Below the pieces are notes generated by a model. The model was given only the letters and a program-made list of their open reading frames with translations, searched no databases and was not told the origin of the DNA. This document shows positions 51,458 to 62,336 of a stretch of 64,000 nt of DNA, in pieces. Positions within the stretch are counted from its first letter, which is position 1, and the number at the start of each line of letters is the position of its first letter. Source of the stretch: Solea solea (lineage: Eukaryota; Chordata; Actinopteri; Pleuronectiformes; Soleidae); assembly GCF_958295425.1 (NCBI RefSeq), contig NC_081138.1, positions 24,821,733 through 24,885,732 on the forward strand. Reading direction: 5' to 3'. The position numbers and the translations under genes are program-made.

Positions 51458-53479
51458 GAAATGCAAAATCCATGGGCATTGTCCATTTACTTATCCTTAG
51501 AATTAAATTCTGTTGAAATACAGACAAGGAAACATTTCCCTGTGCCCTGTCCGTCCAGCCTTTGCCTACTGCAGCCTCAGATTTCTGTTTTCTAGAATAC
51601 TCAGCCCACAGGCTAGCACAAAATGTGAAATGTTTTTTTACACAACCCAAATAATTCTGCTCGTACAGTATGTCCCTGTTGTTGCAGATGAGACCTGCAC
51701 TCAAATGGGTAACTGCAGGGACACGGTGTTTATAAGGGACAGGATCTATTACTCTATAAGAAAGTGCTCCTGTCATTGCTTGGTGTTCTGATCACAGTTC
51801 TTACAAATAAAGTACAAGATGTATCAAATAAAATCCCAGAACAGAAAATAGCATTTTACATACCAGTTTTTAACGACACAGAAGAACAGCCACAGTCAAA
51901 TGGATTGTATTTGTGCCTCATCTTGACATTTGCCAATAAGCACATTTGCATGCTGCTGTTTCAGTGGGGAACTGAGAGTTTTGTTTTTTTACATGTGCAT
52001 ATAATTGTATCCAAATATATGCATGTGTGTGGGATGTGAGCATGATGTTCCATGTTTATCACAACCCCAAGTTATGGCACCAAAATGGGTAAATTATATT
52101 TGTTACATCTCAGAACAATCGCCATGTACAGTATTAAAGCTCAAATCACACTGAAATGCACCAGAAAGCCACACAAACAAAAAAGACAGATAAATTATGC
52201 AACTGGATCTTTACCTATTCAGTCTAGTCATCGTGATGCACAAGAGTTTAGGAGTGAGAGTAGGAGCTTGGACTTCAGCCAATGTCAGAGTTTGTTCAAC
52301 TGCAACAACTGCAATAACTACAGAAAGCTACACTGACTGGAGATACAAATACAAATATAATCATATCAAGCCACCTCCTTCAGATAAAATTAATTTGGTA
52401 AGAGGCACAGCCACACAACTCTGCTCTATAGTGAGTCATTATGCCACAAACAAAATGTCATGATCAGCAGAACGTAGTGGTGCATTAAGGAAATACTTTC
52501 TGATTACTTTAACCTGAATATGGCATATACAGTATATTTGGGATAACACGCCGGTCAGAAAGTATAAAATAATGAAAGGGTGACAGGTTTCAGTATAAAT
52601 GAAATTGTGGATATTTTTGAAAATGTCTGAACACTGACCTTTGTGTGCAGGCAGGTGACTGACGCACTGTCAAACCTTGCACAGAGCGAGGAACAGCCAA
52701 CTGGCTCCAGTTGCATTCATTCACAGACACATTCAGGACTGTGTGACAGAGACTGTGGTCCACAGTGTACACACAGAGCAAGTGCAACTCACGGGGGAGT
52801 GCAGGTAAAAAAAAAAATCAAAAAAAGTGGTAACAAAAGTTCAAGGGCCAACAAAGGCAGTCACGGGCAAAATAATCCAAAAACAAAAGGTAGCAAGGGT
52901 CAAAAATGCACAAAGATCCAAAAATTATAGAGTAGTGTATGAAGTAAACTGAGAAAACAAGACACAGTGTAACTGATATACAGGAGAATATAATCAACAA
53001 ACAAGAAGCTGCAGGGAGTAAAGCCAGACAGAAGCAAGTACCGACAGGATATCCACAATATGCACAGGCAGAAAAACGACAAAACACGAGCAACACTTGC
53101 GAAACAAACAAAACTCGAACCCAATTGGTATAATGAAAGTCCAAACAATATCTAAAAGTCTAAGTCATTCAAAGCACTAGAAATAAAAGAAAGGTCAAGG
53201 TTCAGGGTCGTGTTAAGATCTGAGAGTGTGCGCACTGGACCAGAAACAGTACTCCTTAGTACTTCTACAGTGACCCAGGTTTGAGTTTGGCTGGTGGCCC
53301 TTTGCTGTGTCTGCCTATTTCTGTCAAAACGTCTGCCAAAAATGTCTGTGAGGACAAAAAAGAAATAAACAAGGCAGTTGCACAAGTGTGCACATCCTCT
53401 AATAATGGAAGATGTAGCTCTGTTCAGAAATAATCACATTTGGACTCAAGATAAAGAAAAGTAATCAATACACATCTGC

Positions 53480-53790
53480 CATCAATTAAAGTGATTCTGA
53501 TTAACCCCAAAGAAAGTATGACTGTCCTGGTTGGATTTACAGCAGAAGCCAATGTCCACAAAGAGCTTACAGAGGCATCAAAGGGATTCCATTGCTGAAA
53601 AGTGTCATTTACACAGAGAAGACACTCATCAATAAGTGGAGAAAATCTGGAACAATAGTGACGTTACTACGAACTGAATGTCCATGCAAAATTAATGAAA
53701 AGACAAAGACTAAGAGGCTTCTAAGAGGCAGATAGCAACACTGAGGCAGCTGGAGGAGTTTCTGGCAACTATTTGTCATGTCCTATAAAA
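53480..53790 (+). pseudogene. Decayed Tc1-like transposase fragment
   Basis: One frame reads INKWRKSGTIVTLLRTECP, then KTKRLLRGR and a stop. Another frame nearby reads TLRQLEEFLAT. The order resembles the N-terminal DNA-binding region of fish Tc1 transposases (a WKK.GT block followed by a TL.ELQEFL-type block). Frames are broken, so it is inactive. The termini were not found. Confidence 0.5.
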
Positions 53791-54497
53791 CAACAATTTA
53801 CCATATTCCTCATAGGTCTGTACTGTGGTGTATAGTCGTATTTTCTGACAAGAAAACAAAAAACAAAAAAAAACCATTCATGTGTAGCTAAACTTTTGCA
53901 GAAAAACACATCAAGTCTCCAACAGCATGTGTGAAATATATTATAGTTATTATAGACCAAAGTTGAACTTGTTTTGGGCATCATTTTAGTCCAATTTCAC
54001 AAAAACAGTCAGAGGGTGTGCATGTTTATGCATCTAGGTTATTGTAGTTTCATTTATTTATTTATTGCTGTCTTCCCCTGAGTGCACTGTATATACTACT
54101 ATATATAGCAAAGCTATTGTTGTCTATCTTATTTCCATATGGGTTTTTTTCTTGCACATATTTTGTTATATGCACATCTTATCTTATTATTTATCTTTAT
54201 TTATGTTTTTCAACTGAATTGTACAGATTTGGTCAATAAAATAATTTTGGCCATGTTTTTAAACTTTTTGTACCCACTGTATATGAAAGAATTTATGGAA
54301 CAGCAAATCCCATTCCTAGAAGTGCAGATATAGATGCAGCTCACTAAAAGGTTGTTAGAACCTCAAAAATGTCTTGATTTAATGTATAAAGCAGCCACTT
54401 TTTGGCAAGTTAAAAACGTCTTTTTATTGATTGCATTGGCCCTTCCGATGTTTTCAATCAAGAGGAATGGATGGGCCATAATCTATCACATATATAG

Positions 54498-54560
54498 AAT
54501 AGAATAGAATTCAACTTTATTGTCATTGTACATGTCACAAGTACAGAGCAAAGAAATGCA
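54498..54560. mobile_element. Short fish repeat ('aatagaattcaactttattg')
   Basis: Repeated 'atagaatagaatag' followed by 'ttcaactttattgtcattgt', a segment seen widely in teleost genomes. The class was not assigned. Confidence 0.4.
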
Positions 54561-54834
54561 GTTTGCATCCATCTATCGCATATATAACCCTCATGAATAA
54601 AAACAAGTCATTTTAAAGTAGATATAGCCTTTGGGCCACAAGGTTGGAGCTACACAATGGATTTATGCAATTTAATTGCAATATATTGCTTAATTTGGCC
54701 ATTGCACAATTATGAGGATAAATAAATGTATATTTATATACATTATATTGAGATCAAATCAATGGAACAGTGCAGCTGGAAGAGGTTGCAGTGCTTTTTT
54801 TGTCTTTTTCAATAGACAGTCATATATACAGTAA

Positions 54835-55155
54835 TGTCAGAAAGTCAGAATTATGGGGGTAAGAATTGAAAAAAATTCAGAATTCTAACTGTAATTTCAG
54901 AATTCTGAGAAAAAAAGTCAGAATTCTAAATGTAATCTCAGAATTCTAAATTTAATCGGAATTCTGAAAAAAGTCAGAATAATGAGAAAAAACTAAAAAA
55001 AAATCTAATTTATGAGAAAAAAGTCAGCATTATGAGAAAAAAAAAGTCAGAGTTGAAAAAAGTCAGAATTCTAACTTTAATCTCAGAATTGTGAGAAAAA
55101 AAATCAGGATTATGAGGGGAAAAAAAAGAGAATTTTGACTTTAATATCAGAAGTC
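54835..55155. repeat. Minisatellite built on the AGAATTCT palindrome
   Basis: Imperfect units of about 35-45 bp combine 'gagaaaaaagtcagaattct' with 'aactttaatctcagaattc'. At least six to eight units occur. Confidence 0.8.
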
Positions 55156-55439
55156 TGGCTGCTTTTGTCTTTTCCCACTCCAGTCAGGTGACCGTAATAC
55201 ACCTGATAGCTGCTCTCCCCTAATCAGAAAAAACGAATCTTTTTCCCATGGCGGCCATTTTGTCTGTGCACACGTTGCTGAGTCACAGGTGTTTCTAACT
55301 AGCTTAATGAGGAGCTCAGCTACTCAGTGAGCTACCAGTTGAAAGGAAAATCTTGTGTAGAAATGAAAATCCACAGGCCTCCAGTCCCTCTTAATGGTGG
55401 GAAATATGTTTTCCTTCTATGTTCTGTTTTAATATTTAA

Positions 55440-55738
55440 CTTTTTTTTGTGTCTCAGAAGTAACGAGGCCAGAGACACTTGAGAATCTAAGACGGCGCCA
55501 GTGGAGAAGCAAACACAGTTTGGTCTGAGTTGGAGAACAGACGGGACTGCTGCCGCAGTAAGTCTGAGGAGGACGGTTTAAAGAAATAAACACTTACATT
55601 TCAAAACAGCTTGGAGCTTGGAAACAGTTTGGTGCTGAAGCTGCGGTTGAGAGGATTTACTGGATTAAATCATGGTGATGAATGCTGACTCTACGAGGGA
55701 GGGACGGGGACGACAGAGAGGAACACCTGGTGGAAGGT
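55440..55738 (+). other. Putative first exon of an unidentified gene
   Basis: A GC-richer stretch, opening near 'gtctcagaagtaacgaggcc', runs to a consensus donor (GGAAG|gtaagacgg) at 55,738. An ATG at 55,672 gives MVMNADSTREGRGRQRGTPG and is open to the donor. The frame is short and not recognised, so it may be 5'UTR only. No further exon was recognised in the remaining 8 kb, which would imply a long first intron. Confidence 0.35.
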
Positions 55739-56137
55739 AAGACGGTTTTCTTTTTAAATACCATTTATTGCGCAATTGTAGATGTTTTGGATTATTGCTT
55801 TGCGACCTGGTGAAGGAATCAAGGGCATAAGGCGCCAGTGAGTGAGTGAGTGCAGCCTGATGTTGTCTTAATGGAAGTGAGTCTGATGAATTTGCATAGA
55901 CAGAAGGGCATTTTAGTTTCTCCCTCCATTAGCTGCCCAGTGAAAGATTCACTCATGTGCACAGAGGACGTTGCTTTGTAAACATTGCTCTTATATTGTC
56001 ATACTTTAAACACTGGACACTTGTTCATTTGTTATTTTTGCAAAATAGTGTTTGTCTCTTGGATTTAGGTGTATGTGTGTTTTCCCTCAGATCTTGATCT
56101 TTCTGTTGGTGCAATTAGAAACTAGGGTTTTATAGGT

Positions 56138-56728
56138 AATATTAGTAGAGCTGCTACAAGTACTCAATTTGTAATCGATTATAATATTTTGATTATCTTG
56201 ATGATATTGCTTTCTAAATGTTTTGCAACATCTTAAATGTGAATGTTTTCTGGTCTTTATTTATTTTAGTTATTTAAGGAAAGGGACAATGCATATTAAT
56301 AAACATTAAAATGTAAATATGCCAGGTTACAGCCTGAGGCTAATTTCCGCCTGTAGTCCCTTGGCAGGTTGATGTTATATAAGGGATAACAAATGAACAT
56401 ACATTCAGGGGAAACAAAAACATTCTGAACATGAGAGCTCAGAGAAATGCAAAAGTTAGATAAATTAGGAAATGGATCAATACATAGGCCTACTCACATA
56501 CACCCACGTATACATACTCTTATACATATACAGTACTTTGCTCCATATATAACAAGTAAAATGATTAAAACTTAATCAATTTGGTTTGTGGACAAAACAA
56601 GACATTCGAGAAAATCATTTCCTGGTGTGGTAAATGCTGATCAACACTTTCTTAAGCCATCATTTTACAGACCAAACAAGTACTAGATTAATCGATTTAT
56701 GAAAATAATAGTTGCAGCTCTAAATATT
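56138..56728. mobile_element. Composite hAT-like element
   Basis: The outer ends TAGAGCTGC and GCAGCTCTA are inverted and continue into 'taatcgatt' and 'aatcgattta' blocks, like the element at 57.3 kb. The middle (about 56,255-56,480) looks like a separate repeat (gggacaatgcatattaataa, gcctgaggctaatttccgcc). Flanks aatattag/aatatttc may be a worn 8-bp duplication. Confidence 0.5.
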
Positions 56729-57270
56729 TCTCATGGATAGTTATTTCTCAAATAATGTGGTGAGTGCATGGACTTGGTGGTGTTGAATTATATTATAAAC
56801 ATTAGCATTTCTGCTTGGTTAAATCCCACCTTTTCTTTCTTGACACTTAAAATGTTGATGATCCCACATATCCCTCTCCGATGATTGTACACAAACTTTC
56901 ATTTCATGTATTTATGAAAAACAAAAGGGGTGAAAATGGTTAATAACTATCAAACTTGAATCACTACTCAGATCACACATGGCAGTAATGTGTTCATGTG
57001 GATATCTGACAAAGCTGCAGGTCAGCAATGTCAAACGTGTTACTTAAAATAAATACTGGTATTTATGAATTTATTCATGAATGACTTCCATCTTGCAAGA
57101 CCCAGCCTCTCATCTGTATTCGTGAAGAAAAAAATATTTCTGGAATATCCTCTCTAGAAGGAGAATTGTGTTCAAGTCTGAATTATTATCAAAGTGGACA
57201 GAGTGCAGGGAATCAACCCTGTTTCACTTATTTGCACCTGTGCAATATTACATGAAACTGTGTTCTACTT

Positions 57271-57569
57271 AAGGCTGCAAAGATTAATCAATTGCTAAAT
57301 TAATCACCCACTATTTTGATAATCCATTAATCAGTTTGAGTGGTTTTGAACTTCTGAATTATTTTTTTCTGGTTTCTTTGTTCCATATAACAAACATTTA
57401 AACAGATTCAATTTGGTTTGTGGACAAAACAAGACATTTGAGAGCATCATCATTTTGAGGTTTGAGAAACACTGATCAACATTTTATGGACCAAACAATT
57501 AATCGATTTATCAAGAATATACAAGGCAGATTAATCGATAATGAAAATAATCCTTAGTTGCATCCCTAG
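57271..57569. mobile_element. hAT MITE (299 bp) with 8-bp duplication
   Basis: Starts AAGGCTGCAAAGATTAATCA and ends TTGCATCCCTAG, inverted relatives of the TAGGGCTGCAACTAAxGATT terminus. Flanked by TTCTACTT at 57263-57270 and 57570-57577. Confidence 0.75.
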
Positions 57570-57991
57570 TTCTACTTGACTGTTTAATTAATTCCAGCAA
57601 AACTCTCACTAAATTGGACCGGTCTGAAGTCATGACATCATTCGTCCACTAGATGGTGCCCAAAGATTACATTTATTTATAGAGTCAGTCATGTTTAAGG
57701 TACAAAGAAAAGTGGGAAATTGGGAACAAGGCATAGTTAAGTCTTTGTGTCTTGAAATACAGGTATTTTGGGTGGTAAACATGGTTGCTATTTTGTAATT
57801 TGAGTTCTTCTCTTTTTTTAAAATGCTTTTGCTTGCAAATCGACTATGAAAGACTATGTGGAGCGTGCAATACCATATTATCATTGTTCAAATTTCCCTT
57901 TTGAGTGTGATTAACATGAATGTTTTCTCAAGATACAACTTGTTGCTCTGATTCTGAATTTTGAGACCTCACCTGCAGTCTACTGAAAGTA

Positions 57992-58073
57992 AGAAACCTA
58001 ATATTTGCAGGCTTAACTTTTCCAACCTAATTTTTAAGGTTGGAAAAGTTAAGCCTGCAAATATTAGGTTTCT
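57992..58073. repeat. Perfect inverted repeat, 37-bp arms, 8-nt loop
   Basis: The left arm 57992-58028 begins agaaacctaatatttgcagg. The right arm 58037-58073 is its exact reverse complement. The loop is aatttttA. There is no mismatch in 37 pairs. Confidence 0.97.
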
Positions 58074-58375
58074 GTGTTGAACAATTGAATTGCAGCACTT
58101 TTAGGCCAGTTACTACCAAGCCTTTCAGTCGCCTTGTGACACAAAACTCCAAAAAATATTTATATAATAAGTAGGTTATCACAGGTGACACTGACCAACT
58201 AATAAAACAAACACATGACATTGTTTTTATCGCAGTTTTTTCAACATCTCTTTGCACAAGGAACATTGTTTGTGGACTGTTCAGATGTTCTGTTCCTTGG
58301 AGTTCTTTGTCCAATTTGTTCACTTTCAGCTTTCATCATGAAGCTGTCCACACTGAATGCACTGAAGCCTCTCCT

Positions 58376-58553
58376 CTGTTGCCTTGCTCCAACACACCGG
58401 ATTCAAATGGTCAGCTCGTCATCAAGCTCTGCTGAAGCCTGATAATGACCCACTCATTTGAATCAGGTGTGTTGTAGCAGGGCAACATCTAAAACATGCG
58501 TTTTAGATAGTGTTCCTGAGGACCAGGGTTGGGAAACACTGGTTTCAGCGAAC
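58376..58553. mobile_element. Palindromic MITE, copy B
   Basis: Inverted arms 'caacacaccggattcaaatg' and 'catttgaatcaggtgtgttg', then a right end 'gaccagggttgggaaacact', typical of a common teleost nonautonomous element. It matches copy A at 32.56 kb in reverse. Confidence 0.7.
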
Positions 58554-58559
58554 TGACAA

Positions 58560-61500
58560 CATTCATTTCTGTTCCCCTGAAGGAATATTAGAATTGGTTT
58601 TACTAAAGGTGAACTGGTGAAGACTATTGATAGCAGTGGAAATTGTACTTTCCAAATAAGAGCTATTGGGTCTATAGCCTTTTGTTATTCCACTAGAGGG
58701 CGACCCTGTATCACTGTATACGAAAGCCCTGAGTCTCCCAGATGTGTTGCATCTATAGTCTGACTTCCTTTTACTCATCACTCTCATGTCAACAAGTTGT
58801 GCTCCTTAAGTATAAGATGGTGAAAGACACTGAATAATGAATCACAGAGGTGTGTGACAATCACCTCTTGCCACCACTGTTGCATGTCCACCTACACTTT
58901 CAGTGATGTGCTTTGTTCTGATTTTTGCTGGTAAATAATGAGGGGGTCTCTTGTCACCTAATGCCCACACTTCATATGATTTCATCTCGCCTGTCAGGGA
59001 GCTTCTGTAGGAGGGGGGAAAGACTCAATTATTGCCAGTTCCTTTTGAAAATGACTTGTGCAAAATAACCCAATATGGAACAATATTAAAAAGAAATCAC
59101 GTGCAGAAGAGTAAGTGTTAAAATATGTCAAAGTGGAATGGTGGAGAATGCTATTTGCCGTTCGATGGTTATGTTGCTTAAATTTTGCTAAGCTGTTGCC
59201 ACAGATCCATGGAAATGAACATGTTTATGCAATACATATTTAGAGTACCATAAGATGCTTGATACCTTTTATTAAACAGTGAGAGACAGATTTTTTTTCT
59301 TTACTTTCTTATTGAGATCGACATGTTTTACTTCCTGGTCAACAGTTGTTCTAATCAAAAGCATCCTGACATTTTGTAGCGTCATCACAATTGTATGAAA
59401 CAGAACTTAAGCTTCTGCTTTTCCTGTATCTGTTTCTCTTTTTACACGAATAACCAATTACAATATACTCTCTTTAATTAAAATGTGTTTGACAAAATTG
59501 TCTGCATCCTTAAAAGAAGGAACAGAGCTTCTATGTGTCCAATAGAGGGCAGACTAATACTATACATTTCTTCCCTGAGAGTTTAACTCGGCCTGTTCAC
59601 ATGTACAAAGGAATAGTGTATTGTTTATCAGATTAACTTGGTCATGAATGTCTAGTAATTGTTTATGTTTAGCTTCAGATAATTGTGTGTTTGCGGATAT
59701 TTGGATTAATTCTATAATTGATGTTAAATGGTAGGCTCAGATCTCAAGTCCTAATTATAGCCAGTGCGTCCTATTTAATAAAGGAATATAATGGGAAGTG
59801 TTTTAGTTGTCCAGACCCTCATGTGGAGGATAAAGCAGTAGACAATGAATGAATGGATAAAAAAAATCATTCCCATTCTACTCCTGCATGAGTTCAGTTC
59901 TGCCTCAACCAGTCCAACCTCTCTGGTCGCTGTACTCCGTAATGAAAGGGATTAATTATTCAACTACAATTAGCATGATGTCAATAGTATTTGCCACCAG
60001 TGCAGTGCTCCTCTGACACAGAGGCAGCCTGTTGTGAGTCCTCTACGCTTCTCATGTAAAAATTTCCCATTTCAGTCAAATTACTGCATATGATCAAGCC
60101 CTACAGACACACACACACCGAGACAGACCCCTGCACCCACCCTGAGGCAGGCAGGCATGCATGCATGACTGCACTCAAATAACTTACACACGCGCCACAT
60201 GTATTTTCATTTAATTAAAAAAAAAAAAAAAGAAGACTGTAAAACACAGATAATTGTTTCAAATTTTTAATTTACTATTTTTCAATGTTCATGAATAGAT
60301 GCATTCACTGGACTCATTGATGTGTGGTAATTGCCCGGTCCTTTCCCATTACAAACGCAAGATTTAGGAAGTTTATGTACGGACGACTGTTGCTCAAGTG
60401 GATTAGAATTACATTTCAGGAAACCCGGTGTGTCTTTATGGGACCCTAAAATAACCCTTTGCAGGGTTTCCACTGGATAGGCCTTGCATGCAATACTGCC
60501 AGGTTCATTTTGCAACCAAATACATATTGAATAAAATGAAAACTGCCTTTGGAATAAGAATTTAAGCTATGGTTGTTTATCGATAAATGCTCTTCACACT
60601 GCAAACAATATCAACGCTAATAACACGGCACCCATTTTAAGCTGTATGTACCTTTTATGCCTTATTTTTGTTGTGTTTTAATTCTTTTTTTGTCATTACT
60701 TCAACAAAACTATTACATCTCCTTTTCTGAAAGTTTTCCATCAGAGTTAATTTTACTACCTTGATTTTGGGGGAAAAAAAACATTGTGGTTAAATATAGT
60801 GTTTATATAGGCAAAGGGAGTTGGCAAACATTGAGGAAACTTAAAATTAATCAGTACATCCGTTATCTATACCACTAGTGGCTGTAAAATCTAAATTTCT
60901 TAATAAGGGCTGTTATTGGAACCAGAGTAGCTGATAAAGTATAATAAAGTAGCTGACTGGACATTAAATAAGTAGTCAACTATTCCTCTTCAAGGAGGGC
61001 TTTGTACTCCAATATGTTCAAATATAATAACTAGCATAAATTTACAATAGAAATCACAATTGCATAATAAAATTTTATTTGTATAAAGGGCCACCTGGTA
61101 GTAGAGGCTCTGCAGTGGACTGGTGAACTGTCCGTGGTGTACCCCGCCCTCATGTGGAAAATACAGCAGTAGACAATGAATGGATGAATTGTATTTGTAC
61201 TGCCCATATTCACAAATCAACATTTTCTTTAAAGAGCTTTACTTGTTATCACATTCTGGTTTTTGTAGCCACAATGAAAAGTAAGGTCCAGGCTGAGCAG
61301 ATATAGTAGGTCCCGAAAAGTTACTGTGTGGCTTTATGAATGCTGATAATGCTGAATTCACACTAACTTAGTTAAACTCCTATTGCTTCAGGTCTCTGTC
61401 CGGCTAACAATACTGTATGCTGTAATGCTGAAGATTTGTGGGCCAAGCTTATGGTGTTTGTGCCTGTCCTGGAATAGGTGTTGAAGTCGCTCACCATGGG

Positions 61501-62250
61501 GGCCGGGAGTATTGATGGTGGTGACATGTAATAACGTTATGGAGTCAGAATGAGACAAGGAGCAGTAAGAGGAGATTGGCTCAACAGTGTAACCAATAAT
61601 CAGTCAGCGGGGTGAAAAATGACGGGGCCAATATGAGTGGACAGAAATGGGGAATAAAACATGGGCCTCACGAAGGCTGAACAGATGAGAAGGGTGGGAG
61701 GGCAAGGTAGCAGAGCTGACCTGCTCTCAGAGGGCGGGGGTCGGCCTGTCGCATTTCCTGATTACAAGTAATAGGTCACAATTTCACATGACAACACCAA
61801 CTACTCTTTTGGGGCAGCATCTGTATTATGGGGCTTAGAGGGGAGGTGTGGTTAATGTCTCATTGGGCTTGTAATACCTTCCTAGCAGAGTAACCTCGAT
61901 GATGAAACATAATTTGTGCCATTACGTTTATGGGTTAGGAACCACATTTGTATCCATTGTGACTAAGTTAAATATGCTTGGACATCAGTTAAAAGACCTT
62001 CTTCGATGCCTAGAAAATCATCTACAACGTATACTATCGCAGAGCAAACTGTGAATCCTAGCACAAGAGAGGTGGCATTATGTCATCAAATCGCCATTTT
62101 CCGTGTGGATAAAGACAGCAGTACTGTAAATTTTTTTTTTTTTTTTTAGGGGATTCACCTAAACCAATTTAACAGCCCCTAATTATGTTATTTAGTTGGC
62201 CAAAGTGATGGGGACAATGACGGCGTTTTGTCTGACATCTACAGTTTTTA
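58560..62250. other. Noncoding sequence downstream of the putative first exon
   Basis: No coding exon was recognised. Small repeat pieces occur at 59,810-59,850 and 61,100-61,180 ('gaactgtccgtggtgtaccc', 'atacagcagtagacaatgaa'). Confidence 0.4.
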
Positions 62251-62254
62251 TTAT

Positions 62255-62336
62255 TTTTACGCACAACAAATCGAACCCACAACCTTTGAGTTGAAAGACG
62301 ACTCACTCTACCACTGAGCTACTTTTGCCCTAACAT
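62255..62336 (-). mobile_element. tRNA-derived SINE head, copy 3
   Basis: The minus strand reads 'aaagtagctcagtggtagag' (box A), an anticodon-loop-like ctttcaa, and 'gttgtgggttcgatt' (box B). The anticodon stem does not pair, so this is not a working tRNA gene. Confidence 0.6.

Noticed and set aside
52640..53385. Cluster of open frames at 52.6-53.4 kb
   Set aside because: Sequence resembles decayed interspersed repeat with A-rich tracts. No protein family is recognised.
62255..62336. tRNA gene on the minus strand
   Set aside because: Box A and box B are present but the anticodon stem does not pair and no acceptor stem is visible. It is the head of a SINE.
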